Source of the DNA: Bacteroidota bacterium
Lineage (GTDB): Bacteria; Bacteroidota; Bacteroidia; Chitinophagales; LD1
Assembly: GCA_018267435.1 (NCBI GenBank)
Contig: JAFDYM010000350.1
Span: forward strand, 1 to 11,150
Direction: 5' to 3'
Length of the DNA stretch: 11,150 nt
The position numbers and the translations under genes were made by a program. Below the pieces are notes generated by a model, which saw only the letters and a program-made list of their open reading frames with translations, was not told the origin of the DNA and made no database searches. Within the stretch, counting starts at the first letter, position 1; every line of letters starts with the position of its first letter. Positions 1 through 6,604 of this stretch are shown here, piece by piece.

Positions 1-147
1 GGTATGAGCATGAAAGATGCGGTGTATTTGTTGGAGACGTTGGGATTAAGAGTGAATGTGATAGGAAGAGGCAATGTGGTAGCGCAAAGCAAAGCAGTAG
101 GTGAAGCTATAGTGAAGGGAGCAGTAATAACGATTGATTTAAGATAG
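1..147 (+). CDS. ftsI: FtsI-type penicillin-binding protein, C-terminal PASTA-like end (partial)
   Basis: Only the last 48 codons are present, in frame 1 from the window edge to TAG at 145-147. The peptide starts GMSMKDAVYLLETLGLRV and continues with a GNVVAQS segment and a KGAVITIDL end. This is the layout of a PASTA repeat: a helix of the DAVYLLE type, a strand, then a QS..G..+.KG turn and a final strand. PASTA repeats at the C-terminus are usual in the division transpeptidase (FtsI/PBP3 family) of Bacteroidota, and the gene immediately before murE in dcw clusters is normally ftsI. The protein would be a periplasmic, membrane-anchored D,D-transpeptidase that crosslinks septal peptidoglycan made by FtsW. 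The catalytic domain lies outside the window, so the name rests on this tail and on position. The stop is separated from the murE ATG by one base, suggesting coupled translation. Confidence 0.8.
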   Translation, partial: GMSMKDAVYLLETLGLRVNVIGRGNVVAQSKAVGEAIVKGAVITIDLR

Positions 148-148
148 A

Positions 149-1615
149 ATGATAGCATTAAAGGACATATTGAATCGTGTAGCTACTGTGCAAGTGGTGG
201 GCGCTACTGATGTGCGTGTAAACGCGCTACAGATAGACAGCCGCAAGGTGCAGGCAGGCGATTGCTTTATTGCTATTAAGGGCACGGCTGTAGATGCGCA
301 CAAGTTTATAGCGCAGGTTATTGAACAAGGCGCTACTTCTATCATCTGCCAAACACTACCTACTGAGATAGTGGAAGGCATAAGCTATATAGTGGTGGCT
401 GATAGCAGCAAGGCATTGGGTCAGTTGGCAAGCAACTACTATGCTAACCCTTCTGCCGAAATGAAAGTGGTAGGCATAACAGGTACCAATGGTAAAACAT
501 CGGTAGCTACATTGTTGTTCCGCTTGTTCCGTGCATTGGGTAATAACGTTGGTTTGCTATCTACCGTGCAGAACCAGATAAACGAGGAAGTAATTCCTTC
601 TACCCATACCACGCCCGATGCTATTAACTTGAACAAGTTGATGAGGCAAATGGCAGATACTGGCTGCACATATTGTTTTATGGAAGTAAGCTCGCACGCG
701 GTTGACCAAAACCGTATCAGCGGCTTGCAGTTTGCGGGTGCTGTATTTACTAATCTAACGCACGACCACCTTGACTATCATAAAACATTCGACAACTACA
801 TAAAGGCTAAGAAGAGATTCTTTGATGAACTACCAGCGAGTGCATTTGCATTGACCAATGGCGATGATAGGAACGGCAGTGTGATGTTGCAGAATACTAA
901 GGCACATAAGTACACATACGCACTACGCACCCCTGCCGATTTTAAAGGCAAGGTGATAGAGAACAATGTAACGGGCCTGCAACTGGATATAGATAACCAA
1001 GATGTGCACACGCGCTTGATAGGCGAGTTCAATGCATTCAACCTAACGGCTGTGTATGCAGTAGCAAGGTTGTTGGAAGTTGACAAGATGGAAGCATTGA
1101 CCATGCTATCTTCTTTGACTCCACCTGAAGGCCGCTTCGACCAAGTAATATCTGCCCATGATAAGGTAGTAGGTATAGTTGACTATGCGCACACGCCTGA
1201 TGCATTGAAGAATGTATTGCAGACTATAAACGCAGTACGCAATGGCAATGAAAATGTATTGACCATAGTGGGTTGCGGTGGTGATAGGGATGCTGCTAAG
1301 CGCCCGATAATGGCGGAGATAGCTTGCCGCTATTCTAACCAAATAGTGTTGACCAGCGATAACCCACGCAGCGAAGATGCAGGTGAGATATTGAAAGAGA
1401 TGTACGCAGGTGTGCCGATAACCGATAGGAAAAAAGTGTTGACCATAAGCGATAGGAAAGAGGCAATAAAAACGGCTTGTACGCTGGCGCAGAAGGGTGA
1501 CATTATTCTGCTAGCAGGTAAAGGGCATGAAAAGTACCAAGAGATAAGTGGAGTGAAACATCCATTTGACGATAAAGCAGTATTGCGCGAAATGTTTGAG
1601 GAACTAGGTAAATGA
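149..1615 (+). CDS. murE: UDP-MurNAc-L-Ala-D-Glu:meso-diaminopimelate ligase MurE
   Basis: This cytoplasmic ATP-dependent ligase adds the third stem-peptide residue to UDP-MurNAc-L-Ala-D-Glu. The protein has 488 residues, normal for the family. An N-terminal UDP-binding domain (about 1-105, with the DSRKVQAGDCFIAIKG block at 30-45) is followed by the central ATPase domain with P-loop GITGTNGKTS (109-118). Substrate-binding THTTPDA lies at 152-158 and EVSSHAVDQNRI at 179-190. Lys221 in AKKRFF is the likely carbamylated lysine. In the C-terminal domain, DNPRSED (404-410) is the signature of meso-diaminopimelate-specific enzymes; lysine-adding MurE has a different residue in place of the Arg. 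GKGHEKYQE (457-465) completes the amino-acid pocket. The start at 149 gives the expected N-terminus and lies one base after the ftsI stop. No Shine-Dalgarno sequence is visible. murF, the next ligase in the pathway, is not adjacent and must lie elsewhere. Confidence 0.97.
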   Translation: MIALKDILNRVATVQVVGATDVRVNALQIDSRKVQAGDCFIAIKGTAVDAHKFIAQVIEQGATSIICQTLPTEIVEGISYIVVADSSKALGQLASNYYANPSAEMKVVGITGTNGKTSVATLLFRLFRALGNNVGLLSTVQNQINEEVIPSTHTTPDAINLNKLMRQMADTGCTYCFMEVSSHAVDQNRISGLQFAGAVFTNLTHDHLDYHKTFDNYIKAKKRFFDELPASAFALTNGDDRNGSVMLQNTKAHKYTYALRTPADFKGKVIENNVTGLQLDIDNQDVHTRLIGEFNAFNLTAVYAVARLLEVDKMEALTMLSSLTPPEGRFDQVISAHDKVVGIVDYAHTPDALKNVLQTINAVRNGNENVLTIVGCGGDRDAAKRPIMAEIACRYSNQIVLTSDNPRSEDAGEILKEMYAGVPITDRKKVLTISDRKEAIKTACTLAQKGDIILLAGKGHEKYQEISGVKHPFDDKAVLREMFEELGK

Positions 1616-1637
1616 TCAATAACAAAAAAGAGCTACG

Positions 1638-2891
1638 ATGTTATACTACATCTTTAAATTCTTGAAGGAACAATGGAATATACCAGGAGCAGGCTTGTTC
1701 CAGTATATATCTTTCCGCGCCGCCATGTCGGTTACTTTGTCGTTGATTATTACCATTGTCTATGGTAAGAACATTATCAACTTTTTGCGTAGCCAGCAGA
1801 TAGGCGAAACCATACGCGAGCTTGGTTTGCAAGGCGAGAACCAGAAGAAAGGTACACCTACTATGGGTGGCTTAATGATACTGGGTTCTATACTTATACC
1901 AACCTTGCTATTTGCGCGTATCGACAACGTATACATATTGTTGATGCTTATATCTACTATATGGTTAGGTATTATTGGTTTTGCAGATGATTACATCAAG
2001 GTGTTTAAGAAAGATAAGCGCGGCCTTGCGGGTACATTCAAAGTAATAGGTCAAGTTGGTTTGGGTATTATAGTGGGTGCGGTGTTGTACTTCAGCCCAG
2101 GTGTAATAACCAAAGAAGAAATACCAATGGGCGAAGTGTATAAATACGACAGCGAGAAGGTAACAAAGATAACGGATGATAACGGTGCAGTGCACTACAT
2201 GGTAAGCGAAAAAGCGCCTACTACAACCATACCATTTACTAAGAACCACGAGATAGACTACTCGGTTATACTGAGTGCATTCAATGCTGATTGGGCCAAA
2301 TACGCATGGCTAATATTTATACCTGTTGTCATCTTCATTATAACAGCAGTAAGTAATGGCGCGAATTTGACAGACGGTATAGATGGGCTCGCTACGGGTA
2401 CCTCCGCCATAGTAGGTGTGGTGCTAATGGTGTTCGCTTATGTAAGTGGTAACATCATCTTCGCCGATTACCTAAACATAATGTACATACCCAATGCGGG
2501 TGAGCTGGTAATATTCTGCGCGGCGTTTGTGGGTGCGTGTATCGGCTTTCTATGGTACAATGCTTACCCTGCGCAGGTGTTTATGGGCGATACCGGTTCA
2601 TTGGCATTGGGTGGCATCATAGCTACGCTGGCCATTATAGTTCGTAAGGAGCTATTGATACCTGTAATGTGTGGCGTGTTTATGCTGGAAACTGTATCGG
2701 TAATGATGCAGGTAAGCTATTTCAAATACACTAAGAAGAAGTTTGGTGAAGGCAGAAGGATATTCTTGATGAGTCCGCTGCACCACCATTACCAAAAGCT
2801 GGGTATGCACGAAAGCAAGATAGTATCGCGCTTTTGGATAGTGGGTATTCTGTTGGCGGTATTAACCATGGTAACATTAAAGATTCGATAG
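1638..2891 (+). CDS. mraY: Phospho-MurNAc-pentapeptide transferase MraY
   Basis: This integral membrane enzyme transfers phospho-MurNAc-pentapeptide from UDP to undecaprenyl phosphate, giving lipid I on the inner face of the membrane. The protein has 417 residues against about 360 in E. coli. The N-terminus (IPGAGLFQYISFR, 15-27) precedes TM1. Key blocks are GTPTMGGL (72-79), FADDYIKVFKKD (115-126) with the Mg-binding and active-site Asp pair 117/118, NLTDGIDGLATG (243-254), FMGDTGS (315-321) with Asp318, and PLHHHYQ (380-386) with the triple histidine. Hydrophobic segments fit the ten-helix fold. Most of the extra length lies at about residues 154-215, between TM4 and TM5, a hydrophilic stretch of the KYDSEKVTKITDD type. 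In the known fold this loop faces the periplasm. Enlarged MraY is common in Bacteroidota. The gene lies 22 nt after murE and 5 nt before murD. The region before its ATG is A-rich with no clear Shine-Dalgarno. Confidence 0.97.
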   Translation: MLYYIFKFLKEQWNIPGAGLFQYISFRAAMSVTLSLIITIVYGKNIINFLRSQQIGETIRELGLQGENQKKGTPTMGGLMILGSILIPTLLFARIDNVYILLMLISTIWLGIIGFADDYIKVFKKDKRGLAGTFKVIGQVGLGIIVGAVLYFSPGVITKEEIPMGEVYKYDSEKVTKITDDNGAVHYMVSEKAPTTTIPFTKNHEIDYSVILSAFNADWAKYAWLIFIPVVIFIITAVSNGANLTDGIDGLATGTSAIVGVVLMVFAYVSGNIIFADYLNIMYIPNAGELVIFCAAFVGACIGFLWYNAYPAQVFMGDTGSLALGGIIATLAIIVRKELLIPVMCGVFMLETVSVMMQVSYFKYTKKKFGEGRRIFLMSPLHHHYQKLGMHESKIVSRFWIVGILLAVLTMVTLKIR

Positions 2892-2896
2892 TAGCA

Positions 2897-4237
2897 ATGG
2901 GCAAGCGGTTAGTCATACTTGGTGCGGGCGAAAGCGGATTCGGTACAGCGGTACTGGGGCTGAAGCAAGGCTATGACGTATTCGTAAGCGATGGCGGCAA
3001 AATAAAAGACATCTACAAAAAACAATTGAACGATTGGAAGGTAGAGTTTGAAGAAGGTACGCATACCATTGATAAGATATTGAACGCTGACTTGGTAATG
3101 AAAAGCCCGGGCATACCAGAGAAGGCGGAGATAGTAAAGCAGATACGTGCGAAGGGAATAAAAGTGGTGAGTGAGATAGAGTTTGCATCGTGGTACACCG
3201 ATGCGAAGATAGTGGGTATAACTGGCGCCAATGGCAAAACAACTGTTACCTCGCTTACTTATCACTTGCTGAAGCAAGGCGGCTTGAACGTGGGCTTGGG
3301 TGGCAACATAGGCACCAGCTTCGCTTTTCAAGTAGCTACGGAAAGCTTCGAATATTATGTGTTGGAAATTTCAAGTTTCCAGTTAGATGATATCGAAACA
3401 TTCCGTCCACATATAGCGGTGCTTACCAACATTACGCCCGACCACTTGGACCGTTACAACTACGATGTGCAGAATTACATAGCATCGAAGTATAACATCT
3501 GTAAGAACCAAACTGCGGAGGACATATTCATCTACTGTGCCGATGATGAATTGACGATGCAGAACATAGATAGGTATCCGACAGCTGCGAAGAAACTGCC
3601 GTTTAGCTACGAGCAGGAGATAGCAGAAGGCGGATATGTAAAAGAAGAAAACATCATTATTAATTATAACAACCAAAACCCATTCACCATGTCAATCCAG
3701 GAACTAGGATTAAAAGGACGTCACAACGTTTACAACTCATTAGCAGCTGGGATAGTAGCTAATGTTTACGGCCTGCGCAAAGAGCAGATCCGTGAGAGCC
3801 TTGCAGATTTTAAAGCATTGGAGCACCGCTTGGAGCCAGTATCGAAAGTACGTGGTATCGAGTTCATCAACGACTCGAAAGCTACGAACGTGAACAGCTC
3901 ATGGTATGCTCTTGAAAGCATGAGCCGCCCTACTATATGGATAGCTGGTGGTATAGACAAAGGCAACGACTACACTGTATTAGAGAAGTTGGTGAAGAGC
4001 AAAGTGCGCGCACTTATCTGCTTGGGTACCGATAACACAAAACTACATTCAGCATTCGGTAGAATGGTTGATATCATCGTTAATACTTCTAACATGAACG
4101 ATGCGGTACGTATGGCTTACCAACTGGGTAACCCTGGCGATGCTGTGTTGTTATCACCTGCATGTGCCTCATTCGATTTGTTCGAGAACTACGAAGACAG
4201 GGGCAGGAAATTTAAAGATGCAGTAGTGCAACTATAA
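2897..4237 (+). CDS. murD: UDP-MurNAc-L-alanine:D-glutamate ligase MurD
   Basis: This cytoplasmic Mur ligase adds D-Glu to UDP-MurNAc-L-Ala. The protein has 446 residues from the ATG at 2897. That start gives the family N-terminus MGKRLVILGAGESGFG, the UDP-binding Rossmann-like loop. An in-frame ATG at 2834 exists, but it would add 21 residues read inside mraY, so I reject it. Visible motifs are SPGIP (70-74), P-loop GITGANGKTT (107-116), EISSFQLD (157-164), TNITPDHLDRY (177-187), and Lys198 in YIASKYN, aligned with the carbamylated lysine of E. coli MurD. NDSKATN (325-331) and SPACASFDLFENYEDRGRKF (420-439) form the C-terminal D-Glu site. All expected catalytic blocks are intact. The gene follows mraY by 5 nt, with no Shine-Dalgarno, and is likely translated by coupling. 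It is followed by the largest gap in the window, 69 nt. Confidence 0.96.
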   Translation: MGKRLVILGAGESGFGTAVLGLKQGYDVFVSDGGKIKDIYKKQLNDWKVEFEEGTHTIDKILNADLVMKSPGIPEKAEIVKQIRAKGIKVVSEIEFASWYTDAKIVGITGANGKTTVTSLTYHLLKQGGLNVGLGGNIGTSFAFQVATESFEYYVLEISSFQLDDIETFRPHIAVLTNITPDHLDRYNYDVQNYIASKYNICKNQTAEDIFIYCADDELTMQNIDRYPTAAKKLPFSYEQEIAEGGYVKEENIIINYNNQNPFTMSIQELGLKGRHNVYNSLAAGIVANVYGLRKEQIRESLADFKALEHRLEPVSKVRGIEFINDSKATNVNSSWYALESMSRPTIWIAGGIDKGNDYTVLEKLVKSKVRALICLGTDNTKLHSAFGRMVDIIVNTSNMNDAVRMAYQLGNPGDAVLLSPACASFDLFENYEDRGRKFKDAVVQL

Positions 4238-4268
4238 GAGGGAAACGAAAATGTGAAAAGTGAAATTT

Positions 4269-4292
4269 AGAGATTGTCGAAAGCAGTCTTTT
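4269..4292 (+). terminator. weak hairpin with short T run in the murD-ftsW gap (possible attenuator)
   Basis: The gap 4238-4306 holds an imperfect inverted repeat. AGAGATTG (4269-4276) can pair with CAGTCTTT (4284-4291) around a 7-base loop, using two G-U wobbles. The 3' arm ends in a run of four T (4289-4292), three of which are inside the stem. This resembles a weak intrinsic terminator or attenuator, but the stem is A/T-rich and the U tract is short. It may equally be chance or a processing site. ftsW starts 14 nt further on. The rest of the gap is A-rich and I see no convincing Bacteroidota promoter in it. Confidence 0.25.
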
Positions 4293-4306
4293 AAATAGCA
4301 AAAACT

Positions 4307-5500
4307 ATGGCGGCGATAGCTGAAGAGAAGAAGGATGGTATAGGCGGAATGATGGTTTCATTTCTGCAAGGCGACCGTATGATATGGATGGTCGTTATCA
4401 TTCTATTTATCTTCTCGATGCTTGCTGTGTATAGTGCCACGGGTACACTTGCATACCGTATGCAGGTGGGCAACGAAAAGTATTTGATGAAACAAATACT
4501 GATGGCCGTATCGGGTATCTTACTCATGTTCGGTACGCATCTTGTCGACTATAAGTACTACTCGCGTATATCGCAGGTGTTGTGGTTTGCAAGTATCCCG
4601 TTGTTGATATATACCATGGCATTCGGTACTGAAATAAACAGTGCAAGCAGATGGCTTACGCTGCCCGGTGTAGGTTTAACCTTCCAAACATCTGACTTGG
4701 CCAAGCTGGCGCTGATCATGTTCCTGGCACGCCAGTTATCATTAAAACAAGACCAGATTAAGGACTTTAAGGAAGCGTTTATACCTATACTTCTACCAAT
4801 AATTGTAACTGCATTATTGATAGCGCCCGAGAACTTGAGTACGGCGGCAATACTATTCTTTACATCGGTGTTTGTGATGTTCATCGGTAGGATAGCTATA
4901 AAGCATATTGCCTTACTTTTCGGCGCAAGTACTATAGTTTTTGGTTTGTTTTTTCTATTGCTGTTTGCACTGCCCGATAGTATGATGGTGGGCAGGATGA
5001 GCACTTGGAAACATAGGATAGAAAACTTTAGCGAGAACAAAGAAGATGCGGACGAAGACTATCAAGTGCTGCAAGCAAAGATAGCTATAGCCAAGGGTGG
5101 TGTGTTCAACATAAATCCCGGCGGTAGCGAGCAGCGCAACTTTTTGCCGCACCCATATTCCGATTTTATCTATGCCATCATTATTGAAGAATATGGCTTG
5201 ATAGGCGGTGCGTTTATAGTGTTGCTATACTTGTTTTTGTTGTATCGCTGCATACGCATTGTTATCAAAGCGCCTAAGGCATTCGGGGCATTGCTGGCAG
5301 TAGGCTTAGGTGTGGCGCTGGTTATTCAGGCTATGATAAACATGGCCGTAGCCGTAAACCTTGTGCCAGTAACAGGTGTAACCTTGCCATTGGTAAGTAT
5401 GGGCGGTAGCTCAGTAATATTTACATCGTTGGCATTTGGAATTATACTTAGTGTTTCACGAAACATAGAAACAGAAGAGAAGGAGGCGGGCTTTGCATGA
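4307..5500 (+). CDS. ftsW: SEDS-family septal peptidoglycan glycosyltransferase FtsW
   Basis: This polytopic membrane protein polymerises lipid II at the division site together with FtsI. The 397 residues show about ten hydrophobic segments, from roughly 25-45 through 366-384, with a short soluble N-terminus. SEDS landmarks are YSATG (42-46), SRWLTLPG (114-121), FQTSDLAKLA (126-135), APENLSTA (173-180, in place of the more common xPDxGTA), and a large extracytoplasmic loop at about 222-285. That loop ends in FLPHPYSDFIYAIIIEEYG (279-297). Asp286 in this block aligns with the Asp shown to be essential in RodA and FtsW. The C-terminal VPVTGVTLPLVSMGGSS (353-369) is the classic SEDS signature. 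FtsW is preferred over RodA because of its place between murD and murG in the dcw cluster. The TGA stop overlaps the murG ATG by 4 nt. An A-rich stretch, not a Shine-Dalgarno, precedes the start. Confidence 0.95.
   Translation: MAAIAEEKKDGIGGMMVSFLQGDRMIWMVVIILFIFSMLAVYSATGTLAYRMQVGNEKYLMKQILMAVSGILLMFGTHLVDYKYYSRISQVLWFASIPLLIYTMAFGTEINSASRWLTLPGVGLTFQTSDLAKLALIMFLARQLSLKQDQIKDFKEAFIPILLPIIVTALLIAPENLSTAAILFFTSVFVMFIGRIAIKHIALLFGASTIVFGLFFLLLFALPDSMMVGRMSTWKHRIENFSENKEDADEDYQVLQAKIAIAKGGVFNINPGGSEQRNFLPHPYSDFIYAIIIEEYGLIGGAFIVLLYLFLLYRCIRIVIKAPKAFGALLAVGLGVALVIQAMINMAVAVNLVPVTGVTLPLVSMGGSSVIFTSLAFGIILSVSRNIETEEKEAGFA
5481..5486 (+). promoter_or_regulatory. perfect Shine-Dalgarno AGGAGG upstream of murG
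   Basis: AGGAGG lies 10 nt before the murG ATG at 5497, inside the last codons of ftsW (which read Glu-Lys-Glu-Ala-Gly). It is an exact match to the anti-Shine-Dalgarno partner, at a usable if slightly long spacing. The other gene starts in the window lack such a match, the nearest being GGAG before ftsZ. Since it also encodes ordinary hydrophilic residues at a protein C-terminus, chance is possible. Confidence 0.45.
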
Positions 5501-6594
5501 AAAACTTGAAAGTAATAATAAGTGGTGGTGGTACCGGGGGGCATATATTCCCTGCAGTGGCTATTGCCAATACTATAAAAAAACGCGTGCCTAATGCCGA
5601 CATACTTTTTGTGGGCGCTAATGGCCGCATGGAGATGGAGAAGGTGCCGCAAGCGGGTTATAAAATTATGGGCTTGAACATAGCGGGCTTTCAGCGCGGG
5701 TCTATTGTTAAGAATATAGGACTGCCTTTTAAAATGCTGAGCAGCATACTGGGTGCGTACAACATAGTGCGCGGGTTTAAGCCTGATGTGGCAGTAGGTG
5801 TGGGTGGCTATGCCAGCGGTCCGCTGTTGAGGACGGCAAGCTTTATAGGTGTGCCGACTGTGATACAAGAACAGAATTCATTTGCTGGTGTTACCAATAA
5901 ATTATTGGCGAAGAATGCAAGTGTGATATGCACTGCTTATGATGGCATGGAAAAGGTTTTTCCTAAGCATAAAATAGTGCTGACGGGTAACCCGATACGC
6001 AGCGAGATAGTGAACAGTACTGCTACGCGTAGCGAGGCTATGAAGTACTTCGGGCTTGATGAAAACAAGCGCACCATAATAGTAGTGGGTGGTAGCTTGG
6101 GCGCACGTACCTTGAACAAAAGCATAGAAGCTATGGTGGACCGCATAGCCGAGAGTGGCGTGCAGGTTCTATGGCAAACGGGTAAGATATACTTTGAAGA
6201 TTATAAGCACATAGGTGCCGAGCAGAAGGATATAAAAGTGGTGCAGTTTATAGATAGAATGGACTATGCCTATGCTTGTGCCGATGTAGTTATATCGCGT
6301 GCAGGTGCGCTATCGATAGCTGAGTTGCAGGTGGTAGGTAAGCCAGTAATACTGGTGCCATCGCCGAATGTAACGGAAGACCACCAAACACATAATGCCA
6401 TGGCATTGGTGAACAAACACGCGGCCATAATGGTGAAGGACGATGAAGCAAAAGTGAACTTAGTGCCGATAGCAATCGACTTATTGAATGATGAAAAGTT
6501 GCGTAAAGAATTAAGCGAGAACATAAAACAAATGGCGATAACCGATGCCGCGGAAAGAATAGTGGATGAGATACTTAAAGTGGCAAGGAAGTAA
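5497..6594 (+). CDS. murG: UDP-GlcNAc:lipid I N-acetylglucosaminyltransferase MurG
   Basis: This GT-B glycosyltransferase, peripheral on the inner membrane face, adds GlcNAc to lipid I to make lipid II. The 365 residues match the family length. The N-terminal acceptor domain has the glycine-rich loop GGGTGGHIFPA (10-20), GVGGYASGP (101-109) and QEQNSFAGVTNK (124-135). The C-terminal donor domain has GNPIR (164-168), GGSLGAR (198-204), SRAGALSIAEL (267-277) with the UDP-GlcNAc contacts, and TEDHQTHNA (293-301). All are intact. The ATG overlaps the ftsW stop as ATGA and has AGGAGG 10 nt upstream, so translation is probably both coupled and directly initiated. The TAA is followed after 10 nt by murC. 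The pathway order, MraY then MurG then FtsW, matches the grouping of these genes here. Confidence 0.97.
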   Translation: MKNLKVIISGGGTGGHIFPAVAIANTIKKRVPNADILFVGANGRMEMEKVPQAGYKIMGLNIAGFQRGSIVKNIGLPFKMLSSILGAYNIVRGFKPDVAVGVGGYASGPLLRTASFIGVPTVIQEQNSFAGVTNKLLAKNASVICTAYDGMEKVFPKHKIVLTGNPIRSEIVNSTATRSEAMKYFGLDENKRTIIVVGGSLGARTLNKSIEAMVDRIAESGVQVLWQTGKIYFEDYKHIGAEQKDIKVVQFIDRMDYAYACADVVISRAGALSIAELQVVGKPVILVPSPNVTEDHQTHNAMALVNKHAAIMVKDDEAKVNLVPIAIDLLNDEKLRKELSENIKQMAITDAAERIVDEILKVARK

Positions 6595-6604
6595 AACCGA
6601 TAAC

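Noticed and set aside
1250..1450. Repeated TTGACCA-type words in murE that resemble -35 boxes
   Set aside because: They encode recurring Val-Leu-Thr strands in the C-terminal domain and have no partner box; Bacteroidota do not use TTGACA-type housekeeping promoters.
2834..2896. In-frame ATG that would lengthen MurD by 21 residues
   Set aside because: The added codons lie mostly inside mraY, and the family N-terminus begins exactly at the ATG at 2897.
5326..5868. Open antisense frame of 180 residues across the ftsW-murG junction
   Set aside because: The composition is shadow-like, rich in His, Tyr, Arg and Thr, with no domain; both sense genes are well supported.
6566..6604. In-frame ATG that would lengthen MurC by 13 residues
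   Set aside because: It lies inside murG; the ATG at 6605 gives the expected N-terminus just before the GIGGIG loop.
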